Under the pieces are notes generated by a model that was not told where the DNA came from, did no database searches, and saw nothing but the letters and a program-made list of their open reading frames with translations. A DNA stretch of 64,000 nt, taken from assembly GCF_009729555.1 (NCBI RefSeq), contig NZ_WODC01000001.1:248001-312000 (forward strand), given 5' to 3'. The translations under genes and the position numbers were made by a program. This DNA comes from Pseudodesulfovibrio alkaliphilus. Its GTDB lineage: Bacteria > Desulfobacterota > Desulfovibrionia > Desulfovibrionales > Desulfovibrionaceae. Shown one piece after another: positions 1-6,382 of the stretch (position 1 is the stretch's first letter; each line of letters starts with the position of its first letter).

Positions 1-2
1 CT

Positions 3-488
3 CCCTGGGGAGCCGTGTACGGCAGCATCCGCGACGAACGCAGCGTGGCCGACCAGGCCGTGGACAAGAAGATTTCCCTGAGCATCAAAAAGGCCATGGC
101 CGACCGCGACGCCAAGAAGGCTCTCAAGATCCATGTGTACTGCTTTCTACGCCATGTCTATCTGGTAGGAGCCATCGATGACCGGGACTTCCGCGACTTT
201 GCCGCGGACTCCGCCCGGAAGACCGAGGGCGTCGATCAGGTTTACACCCACCTGGTGAATGAAACCGACACCCTGACCGATGATTTGGAGATCGCTGCCA
301 GGGTTCGCGCCGCCCTCATCGCCGAGAAGCAGCTGAGTTCCACCCAGATCGAGACCGAGACCATGAACGGCGAAGTGGTCATGATCGGCATGGTCCGCAG
401 CCAGGCGGACGCCCAGCTGGCGGTGCGCATCGCCCGGGGCGTCCAGGGCGTTCGCAAGGTGACATCCTATCTGATCCCGCCCAGATAG
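3..488 (+). CDS. BON-domain protein, 5' end outside window
   Basis: The frame is open to the left edge (the codons before the first GTG at 15 read P-W-G-A), so the true start and probably a lipoprotein signal lie upstream of the window. The visible part carries two BON-type repeats, each with a charged helix followed by a G-x-V pattern: roughly residues 25-85, with VYLVGAIDD, and 90-150, with EVVMIGMVRS followed by VRIARGVQGVRKVTSYL. BON domains bind phospholipid or envelope components and usually occur in periplasmic or outer-membrane lipoproteins. A second BON lipoprotein lies at 14797-15501 on the other strand. The next gene starts 37 bases downstream on the same strand, so they may be cotranscribed. 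Confidence 0.8.
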   Translation, partial: PWGAVYGSIRDERSVADQAVDKKISLSIKKAMADRDAKKALKIHVYCFLRHVYLVGAIDDRDFRDFAADSARKTEGVDQVYTHLVNETDTLTDDLEIAARVRAALIAEKQLSSTQIETETMNGEVVMIGMVRSQADAQLAVRIARGVQGVRKVTSYLIPPR

Positions 489-525
489 ACGCGACACAAC
501 CATATCATTAAACAATGGAGAACTC

Positions 526-1848
526 GTGCCAAAAACCTGTGTCATGATCGTGCTCGACGGCCTGGGGGACCGGGCCCACGGCGAGCTTGGCCATCAAACC
601 CCCTTGCAGGCGGCGCAGACCCCGACGCTGGACCGCCTCGCCGCCCTGGGCAGCGCCGGTCTGTATCACGCGGGCAAGCTGGGCCGTCCCATGCCCAGCG
701 AAGACGCCCATTTCGCCATGTTCGGCTCGCCCAGAGCAGAGTTTCCCGGACGCGGACCGCTGGAGGCACTGGGGGCCGGGGTGAACCTGGACGGCGACGC
801 CATTGCCATGCTCGCCCACTTCACCTGCGTGCTTGAATCCCTGGAGGGGCAGCTCATCGTCAAACACGACCGCATCTGCGGCACGCCTGACGAAATCGAC
901 GCCTTCCACGCGGCTGTGGCCAACTATTCCCGCAACGGCATCGCCATCGACCTCCACCGCACCGGGGGCATGTCCAGCGTACTGACCATGCGCGGCGACG
1001 TGTCGCCATTCATCACCGATTCCAACCCCATGGCCGACGGCCGGTTCGTTTCTGCGCTACGCCCCCTGGCCTCCCACGCCGACGACCCGGCCGCCATACG
1101 CACGGCAGACGCTCTGACAGAGTATCTTCGCTGGGCCTACGCCCGGCTGTGCGACCTGCCGCAGAACAAGCAACGGGTGCGCCAGACCCTGCCCCCCATC
1201 AACGGGCTGGTCACCCAACGAGCCGGCAAGCTCAGCCAGGGCGTGTCCATGCGCGACCGCTTTGGCCTGCGCGGCCTGTCCATGGCCAGCGGCTTCATGT
1301 ACAAGGGTTTGGCAGCCTTTCTGGGGCTGGATTTCCGCAAGGTGCGCGACAGCCGGGACCCGGCCCGCGATCTGGCCGAACGGGTGCGGCTGGCCACCGA
1401 ATTTCTGGACCGCTACGACTTCATCCACATCCACCACAAGGCCGCCGACCGCGCCGCCCACACCAAGAGCCCCCGGGGCAAGGTCAAGGCCATCGAAGCC
1501 CTTGACCGCGGCCTGGGCGAGACCGTGGACCCGCTGTTGATGAATGAGGATGTTCTGCTGGTGGTGACTTCCGATCACTCCACCCCGAGCCGGGGTACAC
1601 TGATCCACTCGGGCGAGCCGGTGCCGGTCCTGTTCGCGGGCGAGGGGGTGCGCCGCGACGCTGTGGCCGCCTTCGACGAGACGGCGGTGGCGGCCGGCGC
1701 CCTGGGCCTGCTGCGCGGCGACGAGATGATGCACATGGTCCTCAATTATCTCGACCGCGCCCGCATGGAGGGCACCCACGACACACCCATGCCCCAGGAA
1801 TTCTGGCCCGGCGACTACGACCCCTTCCTGGTCCGGCCGGAGGGATGA
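526..1848 (+). CDS. apgM: 2,3-bisphosphoglycerate-independent phosphoglycerate mutase, archaeal type (alkaline phosphatase superfamily)
   Basis: Predicted to interconvert 3- and 2-phosphoglycerate in glycolysis and gluconeogenesis, cytosolic and metal dependent. Superfamily motifs are visible: the metal aspartate in VLDGLGD (D11), the likely nucleophile Ser58 in MPSEDAHFAMFG, HIHHKAADRAAH about two-thirds along, and VVTSDHSTPS near the C-terminus. Its 440 residues are close to the ApgM length. The GTG at 526 is chosen because GGAG lies five bases upstream. A related phosphomutase specificity cannot be excluded from motifs alone. The gene ends at a hairpin shared with the convergent gene at 1944. 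Confidence 0.8.
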   Translation: MPKTCVMIVLDGLGDRAHGELGHQTPLQAAQTPTLDRLAALGSAGLYHAGKLGRPMPSEDAHFAMFGSPRAEFPGRGPLEALGAGVNLDGDAIAMLAHFTCVLESLEGQLIVKHDRICGTPDEIDAFHAAVANYSRNGIAIDLHRTGGMSSVLTMRGDVSPFITDSNPMADGRFVSALRPLASHADDPAAIRTADALTEYLRWAYARLCDLPQNKQRVRQTLPPINGLVTQRAGKLSQGVSMRDRFGLRGLSMASGFMYKGLAAFLGLDFRKVRDSRDPARDLAERVRLATEFLDRYDFIHIHHKAADRAAHTKSPRGKVKAIEALDRGLGETVDPLLMNEDVLLVVTSDHSTPSRGTLIHSGEPVPVLFAGEGVRRDAVAAFDETAVAAGALGLLRGDEMMHMVLNYLDRARMEGTHDTPMPQEFWPGDYDPFLVRPEG

Positions 1849-1891
1849 CGGGCGCGGTGGGTAAAAGCTGCTGAGAGAAGAGACAACAGGA

Positions 1892-1914
1892 CCGCGCCGG
1901 TTCACCCGGCGCGG
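1892..1914. terminator. Hairpin between convergent genes
   Basis: A perfect 9-bp stem, CCGCGCCGG with CCGGCGCGG, encloses the loop TTCAC between the ends of two convergent genes. There is no clear T run, so its role as a bidirectional terminator is inferred from position. Confidence 0.5.
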
Positions 1915-1943
1915 CCCACGACAGCGCATGACTTTTTTGAGGA

Positions 1944-2909
1944 TCAGTCTTGCAACGCCAGCGTCCATTGACGCAGGAAGTCAGGATAGTCCAGCAAATC
2001 CGCCGCCACATAGAACGGCAGGGTGAAAACCGCTCTGTTTTTGATGGCCGGGACATCGGCAAGCCCGGGATCCCGGACCAGGGCGCCTTGCAACGCCTTT
2101 TGCACGGCAAAGGCGTTGCCGACCATGACAATGACATCGGGGTTGGCCTGTTTGAGTCCGTGAAGCCTCGGTGTGGAGGCATGCCCCTTTGAGACCGCCG
2201 ACGGATCGGGAATCATCGGCGCAGCAGCGTTGACGCAACCCAGGCGGGAGAGAAAGAACTGATCCGAGTAGCCGCCAGGGGCTTCCACGTTGACAAATGT
2301 TTTTCCAGTGGACGACGAATAGGTGCCGCTCAGAACCACCACCCTTTTCCCAAGAGGCTTGCCTGGAAGGGCCGTCTCAGCCTGCTTCATGTTCTCTTCG
2401 TAGGCGGAAATAAGCTCCTTGCCGCGCTCCTCTTTGCCGAATTTGGCCGCTATGTCCGCCACGGCAGAATCCAGCCCGCTGTCAAAATCCACATACTCCA
2501 CTGTCGCGCCCGGAACATCTTTGACCAGATCCGGAATCTTGCCGAAGTCAATGTCCTTGTAAAGGCATGTCGGAGTGTATTTTTCCACGATAACCCGCGT
2601 CACGCCGGTTTTCTTCATGAACGTGGAAAGCGACGCAGGCGCCATGACAGTGACCTTGTTGGCGCAACCCAGAGCCTGGGCCACCAGAGCGACCTCGCGC
2701 CCCTTGGACCAGAGGCTCAAACGACTGACCATGCCCGTAGGGGCAATGCCGAGCTTCCAGGCAACATCCACCAGCCTGTCGCCGACCATGACCACCTTGA
2801 CCTTCTGCAGCGTCTTGGGCGGCCCGGCAGCCAAAACCGGATTCAGGGCCAAAACGACAAACAGGGCCATAAACGCAAGGGTCCTCGCGGACCAACTGCA
2901 AACCTTCAT
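1944..2909 (-). CDS. Periplasmic metal/siderophore-type ABC transporter substrate-binding protein
   Basis: 321 residues with a signal peptide (hydrophobic stretch to about residue 27, cleavage after VLAAG). The body has the two-lobe layout of iron-siderophore/cobalamin-type binding proteins: a VGDRLVDVAWKLG start, a long central helix near GKELISAYEENMKQAE, and a C-terminal NPDVIVMVGNAFAVQKAL segment. It follows the outer-membrane barrel gene at 2927-4036 by 17 bases, so the two should form one transcript. That transcript would be under the Fur-type sites upstream of the barrel gene. No permease or ATPase gene is next to it, so its membrane partner is elsewhere or it serves another purpose. 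The metal or ligand cannot be told from sequence. Confidence 0.7.
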   Translation of the reverse strand: MKVCSWSARTLAFMALFVVLALNPVLAAGPPKTLQKVKVVMVGDRLVDVAWKLGIAPTGMVSRLSLWSKGREVALVAQALGCANKVTVMAPASLSTFMKKTGVTRVIVEKYTPTCLYKDIDFGKIPDLVKDVPGATVEYVDFDSGLDSAVADIAAKFGKEERGKELISAYEENMKQAETALPGKPLGKRVVVLSGTYSSSTGKTFVNVEAPGGYSDQFFLSRLGCVNAAAPMIPDPSAVSKGHASTPRLHGLKQANPDVIVMVGNAFAVQKALQGALVRDPGLADVPAIKNRAVFTLPFYVAADLLDYPDFLRQWTLALQD

Positions 2910-2926
2910 TGAAACACTCCTTGCGG

Positions 2927-4036
2927 CTAGAAATGATAGGACAGGCTGGTGACGATCCTGTAGTCCTCACCAAGATTGAACTTGCTGCTTCGCTCCGGCG
3001 TCCGTGGCTCGCCCCGCAGGTTGCGGTAGACCACCACGGGGACACCCACGGCAAGCCGGGTGCTGTCGGTAATTTTCCAGTGTACTCCGGGGGTGATGAA
3101 GATGAAGTGCCCCCCAGTGTTGACCGTTTTTTCTCCATTGTGCGTCACTGGCTGTTGGTCCACCCCGTTAAGCTCGATTTCCAAGTCAAAATACTTGTTC
3201 AAAGCATAGCCGTAGCCGAAATCGTACTTGAACTGGTTCCCCCCACGCGAATCGTGGGCTCCGTCGCCAGCTATGGTGTACATGAAATGTGCATCGACCC
3301 TGGACCTGCCCAGCATCTTGGTTGCGCCAATCTCCATCTTGGGGTCCCATGAGCCTGTGCTCAACTGGAAGTTCGGCCCCATGTACTCAGCCGAAGAAGC
3401 CCCGCCAGGAGGAGTTTTTTTATCGGTATTGCTCAAGGGGACTTTCACGCCCGCTCCAACTGCCAGACTGAAGGGATCACCATTGCGCTCGGAGAGCAGT
3501 GCATACCTGCCCATAATGATCGGATCGCCAAATCCGCTGTTGCGCACCGTGGCTGAGTGTGCAGGAGGATTGCCGGACTTCTGCTTCTGCTCGCGGTTAA
3601 TCAGTGGAACCTGAATCCTGGCCTCAAAATCATCGAACAATCCGGCCTTGGCGGTGAGATTGACCACATTGTCGACCCGTTTGTACTTCCCGTTGTAGTT
3701 TCCGGTCTTCCGGTCCTGGCCGTCATAGAGCTTGTCCTTGCTCACATGCACATACTTGAGGCTGACGGAATACTTGCCAACAGGCAAAACCATGCCGTTG
3801 GACATGTTCACGAGTCCTGCGCAGCGCAGGGGTTTTTCTCCAGCCTGACCACCCTTTGGGCCACCACCCTTTCCCTTGCCACCCGCCATCCTGCCCTTGG
3901 CTCCTGCCCCACCGCCGAGTTCGCCCACCACGGCATCGCCAGCGCCGTGGTCATGCGCTGACTCTTCCGCGACGGACGCTCCCGGGCTGGCCATGCCCAT
4001 GATCAGGGCGACAACCAATGCGTAAAGTATCTTCAC
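2927..4036 (-). CDS. Outer-membrane beta-barrel protein, MetA-pathway/transporter family
   Basis: 369 residues. The N-terminus is a signal peptide, with cleavage likely near GASVAEE. A low-complexity linker follows, with a His patch (AHDHGAG) and a run of Gly/Lys repeats (about residues 45-68). The remainder is alternating-residue beta strand, ending in Phe (SLSYHF), the outer-membrane assembly signature. The strand pattern resembles the Phenol_MetA_deg/transporter barrel family. It is the first gene of a two-gene unit with the substrate-binding protein and has Fur-box-like sequence over its promoter, so a role in metal passage or sensing is inferred, not shown. Confidence 0.65.
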   Translation of the reverse strand: MKILYALVVALIMGMASPGASVAEESAHDHGAGDAVVGELGGGAGAKGRMAGGKGKGGGPKGGQAGEKPLRCAGLVNMSNGMVLPVGKYSVSLKYVHVSKDKLYDGQDRKTGNYNGKYKRVDNVVNLTAKAGLFDDFEARIQVPLINREQKQKSGNPPAHSATVRNSGFGDPIIMGRYALLSERNGDPFSLAVGAGVKVPLSNTDKKTPPGGASSAEYMGPNFQLSTGSWDPKMEIGATKMLGRSRVDAHFMYTIAGDGAHDSRGGNQFKYDFGYGYALNKYFDLEIELNGVDQQPVTHNGEKTVNTGGHFIFITPGVHWKITDSTRLAVGVPVVVYRNLRGEPRTPERSSKFNLGEDYRIVTSLSYHF

Positions 4037-4080
4037 AACATCCTCTCCTCGCAGGCGCGCTCAATGGGCGCACCCGCAGA

Positions 4081-4101
4081 TGAAATTGAAACTCATGTTC
4101 A
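4081..4101 (-). promoter_or_regulatory. Two overlapping Fur-box-like sites upstream of the outer-membrane barrel gene
   Basis: TGAAACTCATGTTCA (4087-4101) matches the Desulfovibrio-type Fur consensus as I recall it (TGAAAAT n ATTTTCA) at 12 of 14 positions. An overlapping TGAAATTGAAACTCA (4081-4095) matches at 10 of 14. They abut and overlap the predicted -10 element, which would fit repression. Confidence 0.5.
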
Positions 4102-4128
4102 TATGATACGCGTCGGGAAATAAGTCAA
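4100..4128 (-). promoter_or_regulatory. Sigma70-type promoter of the barrel/binding-protein unit
   Basis: On the minus strand, TTGACT (4128-4123) is separated by 17 bases from CATATG (4105-4100). The element lies about 64 bases before the ATG at 4036 and is overlapped by Fur-box-like sequence. Confidence 0.45.
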
Positions 4129-4467
4129 CAAAAACAGATGGATGACAACAATGCCTCTGCCGCGACAAGAATGGCGGGTGCAGAGGGCTGGCGTTGAGAA
4201 CGCTGTCATTCGCGCAGGGGCAGCAATCGAAAAGCGCTACAGGCGTGTCCGCCCAATGTGAACACCCCGAACGTACGACATGTCGTTCAGGCCAACACAG
4301 CCAGCGCCAGCCGAGTCCGCCGCACCAACGCATAAAAGCAGAAGCGAACGGCATCCCTCGCGCAAACAGGCGAGCCGACGAATGGCTTCCCCAGAGCAGT
4401 CAAGCCGCCGGGATTATGGTCGGGAAACCGGCAGGGCAGCGGAATCCACAGTTGAACCGGCTAGATG
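4129..4467. other. Intergenic stretch between metal-uptake genes, no gene supported
   Basis: Beyond the promoter and Fur-like sites described separately, I see no convincing gene here. A 97-codon minus-strand frame (4354-4061) is rich in Cys and Trp, has no ribosome binding site and runs through the promoter. A GGGAAACCGG stretch near 4421 recalls part of a cobalamin riboswitch but lacks the rest of that fold. Confidence 0.5.
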
Positions 4468-5040
4468 TCAGTCCAGCCCAGACTTGATGCCGTGCCGGGT
4501 GCCGCAGTCCGGGCATAGCCCGTAATATCGGGCCGTGCAGTGGCGCAAGACAAATCCTTCCTGTAGTGCAGCCACCTCGCGCATGCTTTCGAGAAACGGG
4601 TTGCTCACTGACACGCGACGACCGCAGTTCTCACAGACGAGTTGGCAGGAATGACCGGAAACGACTTCGTAAAGGCATGAAACTCCTGCCTGTCCCACGC
4701 GCCTGGCAAGACCGGCCCCCTGAAGATGGGAAAGCGCCCTGTAAAGAGTGGACAGACTGATACCGCTTTCGACACCGCCCGACGCGGCCAGCAGTTCCTC
4801 GGCGCTGAAAGGTTCCCTCATCGCAAGAAAAGCCATGAGGATACGCCGTCGCTGCGGCGTAAGTTTCAGGTTGTTGCTCTCGAGATACTCCTTGAACTGG
4901 TCAATTCCGTCATCAACTTCCCGAGAAGCAGACTTGAACCTTGGTCGGCCACTCCTGCTGCGAATATTCTCATTGAGACGCGCAACAGGCAAAGAACTGG
5001 CGGCAACCCCCTGACAATCAACGCAATAGTCCTTTTTCAT
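4468..5040 (-). CDS. Fur-family metal-responsive transcriptional regulator
   Basis: 190 residues from the chosen start. After about 55 residues of extension with a CVDC pair, the winged-helix domain (KLTPQRRRILMAF ... STLYRALSHLQ) and the C-terminal metal domain follow. The structural zinc pairs CENC and CPDC are present. The His-rich sensing stretch of classical Fur is reduced to SGHSCQLVCENC, so metal specificity may differ from Fe(II). An ATG at 5046 is only two bases from GGGGGAG, whereas the ATG at 5040 has an eight-base spacing, so I prefer 5040. A Fur-box-like site overlaps its own -35, suggesting autoregulation. It probably also controls the barrel and binding-protein genes downstream on the same strand. 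Confidence 0.85.
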   Translation of the reverse strand: MKKDYCVDCQGVAASSLPVARLNENIRSRSGRPRFKSASREVDDGIDQFKEYLESNNLKLTPQRRRILMAFLAMREPFSAEELLAASGGVESGISLSTLYRALSHLQGAGLARRVGQAGVSCLYEVVSGHSCQLVCENCGRRVSVSNPFLESMREVAALQEGFVLRHCTARYYGLCPDCGTRHGIKSGLD

Positions 5041-5064
5041 TGACATTTCTCCCCCAACAAAAGT

Positions 5065-5093
5065 ATTGTACTGATATCGAATTTCATTTTCAA
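5065..5093 (-). promoter_or_regulatory. Sigma70-type promoter of the Fur-family gene
   Basis: Minus strand TTGAAA (5093-5088), a 17-base spacer and TACAAT (5070-5065), each five of six to consensus. It lies about 25 bases before the start codon. Confidence 0.6.
5078..5092 (-). promoter_or_regulatory. Fur-box-like operator
   Basis: On the minus strand TGAAAATGAAATTCG matches TGAAAAT n ATTTTCA at 11 of 14 positions, with a perfect left half. It overlaps the -35 element of the regulator gene. Confidence 0.45.
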
Positions 5094-5187
5094 AGGCAAT
5101 AAAAACATGTGTCGCGCATTCCTGGCCAAAACCCGGCAACGAACCCGCCCCGGAACCACGTAAGAGCTATAAACCTCTCAATGGTTG

Positions 5188-5204
5188 CGGTGTCGTTGAC
5201 ACCG
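5188..5204. promoter_or_regulatory. Inverted repeat, possible operator
   Basis: CGGTGTC GTT GACACCG is a perfect 7-bp inverted repeat with a 3-base centre, about 46 bases upstream of the small secreted protein gene at 5250. It contains TTGACA but I find no matching -10. No binding protein can be named. Confidence 0.35.
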
Positions 5205-5249
5205 GGCACAAGCGGGCTGTCTCAAAACTTACAAACAGGGAGTATTCAG

Positions 5250-5567
5250 ATGAAAAAAACCATGTTTTGCGCGGGGATCGCCGCCCTGCTTCTCTTCTCC
5301 ACATCCGTGTGGGCCCACACCCCTCTGTGCGACTGCTTCGATAACGGCGACGGAACCGTCACCTGCCAGGGCAGCTTTTCAGATGGTTCTTCGGCATCAG
5401 GCGTTACCATGCGGGTCCTTGATGCTGGAGGCAAGATCGTTGTGGAAGGAAAAATGGACAAAGTCAGCGAATTCTCCTTTGAAAAACCCCAGGGCGACTA
5501 CACCGTCCAGTTCGATGCCGGAGCTGGCCACACTCTGGACATCGGAAGTTCCAGAATCGTTCACTAG
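5250..5567 (+). CDS. Small secreted Cys-containing protein of the metal-uptake cluster
   Basis: 105 residues. A clear signal peptide (KK, hydrophobic core, cleavage after SVWA) exposes HTPLCDCF as the mature N-terminus. The His and two Cys there, plus a third Cys in VTCQGSF, could bind metal. The rest reads as a small beta-sandwich (GVTMRVLDAGGKIVVEG, then YTVQFDAGAGHTLDI), like the carrier-type domains that accompany some nickel/cobalt uptake systems. The assignment to such a family is tentative. The ATG at 5250 has AGGGAG seven bases upstream. It is divergent from the Fur-family gene, which supports a metal-related role. Confidence 0.6.
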   Translation: MKKTMFCAGIAALLLFSTSVWAHTPLCDCFDNGDGTVTCQGSFSDGSSASGVTMRVLDAGGKIVVEGKMDKVSEFSFEKPQGDYTVQFDAGAGHTLDIGSSRIVH

Positions 5568-5600
5568 CCCCGAGAAGCGACACACGGCAGCAGGCAACAC

Positions 5601-5638
5601 GCAAGGTCGCTTGTCCAGCGCTGGGCAAACGACCTTGC
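5601..5638. terminator. Long imperfect hairpin between convergent genes
   Basis: GCAAGGTCG-c-TTG pairs with CAA-a-CGACCTTGC around an inner CCAGCGCTGG palindrome. It lies between the small secreted protein gene and the convergent rhomboid gene. No T run, so termination is inferred from position. Confidence 0.5.
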
Positions 5639-5653
5639 CGCCCTTCCTCCGGC

Positions 5654-6382
5654 CTACTTGTCCTCAAGCTCCGGATCGTAGTCCCTGGTGGTCGGGTTGT
5701 AGCAGTAGCGGCATTTGCCGGGCCGACGGAACCAGTGGATCAGGCCGCTTCCGGCCACGAAGCCGCCCACGTGGGCCCACCAGGCCACGCTCTGTGCGCC
5801 GCCGCCCGAAACAAGTCCGGCCGCCACCTGGGACAAAAACCACACCCCGAGAAAAAGCCCCGAGGGAATGCGCAGGAACAGGGGAATGAAGACAATGGGC
5901 ACCAGGGTAAGCACCCGCCCGTGGGGATAGAGGATGATATAGGCACCCATGACCCCGGCCACGGCCCCGGATGCGCCGATGATGGGCACAGGCGAAGTCT
6001 GCTCGAAAAGCATCTGCAGCCCGACCGCGGCCAGCCCGCACAGCAGATAGAAGACCACGAACCCGAAATGGCCGGTGACATCCTCGATGTTGTCGCCGAA
6101 GATCCAGAGCATCCACATGTTCAAAATGACATGGACCCAGCCGCCATGCAGGAACATGTAGGAGAGCAGCGGCCAGCCCGAGATGTCGGGATACCCGGCC
6201 CGCACGGCCCAGACTGGCTCGAAGAAACGGGCCGGAACCACGCCATGAACGTGGAAGAGATGGGCCAGGGAGCGAGGATCAAGCCCGAGACTGTAGAGGA
6301 ATACCGCCGCGTTGAGCAGGATGATGGCCGAGACCGCCACGGGCGTGGTCACTCGCGGCACGTTGTCCCGGATGGGTATCAT
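5654..6382 (-). CDS. Rhomboid-family intramembrane serine protease
   Basis: 242 residues with about six membrane segments. The catalytic dyad is visible: Ser138 in IIGASGAVAGVMG and His204 in WWAHVGGFVAG. The conserved HVILNMWMLWIFG segment of the oxyanion region is at about residues 84-96. A short cytosolic tail has CRYCYNP, a Cys pair that might bind zinc. It would cleave membrane-embedded substrates, which are unknown. The ATG overlaps the stop codon of the upstream RluD-CoaE fusion (ATGA at 6379-6382), so translation is likely coupled. Confidence 0.9.
   Translation of the reverse strand: MIPIRDNVPRVTTPVAVSAIILLNAAVFLYSLGLDPRSLAHLFHVHGVVPARFFEPVWAVRAGYPDISGWPLLSYMFLHGGWVHVILNMWMLWIFGDNIEDVTGHFGFVVFYLLCGLAAVGLQMLFEQTSPVPIIGASGAVAGVMGAYIILYPHGRVLTLVPIVFIPLFLRIPSGLFLGVWFLSQVAAGLVSGGGAQSVAWWAHVGGFVAGSGLIHWFRRPGKCRYCYNPTTRDYDPELEDK

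Noticed and set aside
4061-4354. 97-codon minus-strand frame before the barrel gene
   Set aside because: Rich in Cys and Trp, no ribosome binding site, and it runs across the predicted promoter and Fur-like sites.
4405-4467. Cobalamin-riboswitch-like bases (GGGAAACCGG...GGAATCC)
   Set aside because: Only fragments of the conserved core are present, and on the plus strand, where no transport gene follows; the remaining conserved boxes are missing.
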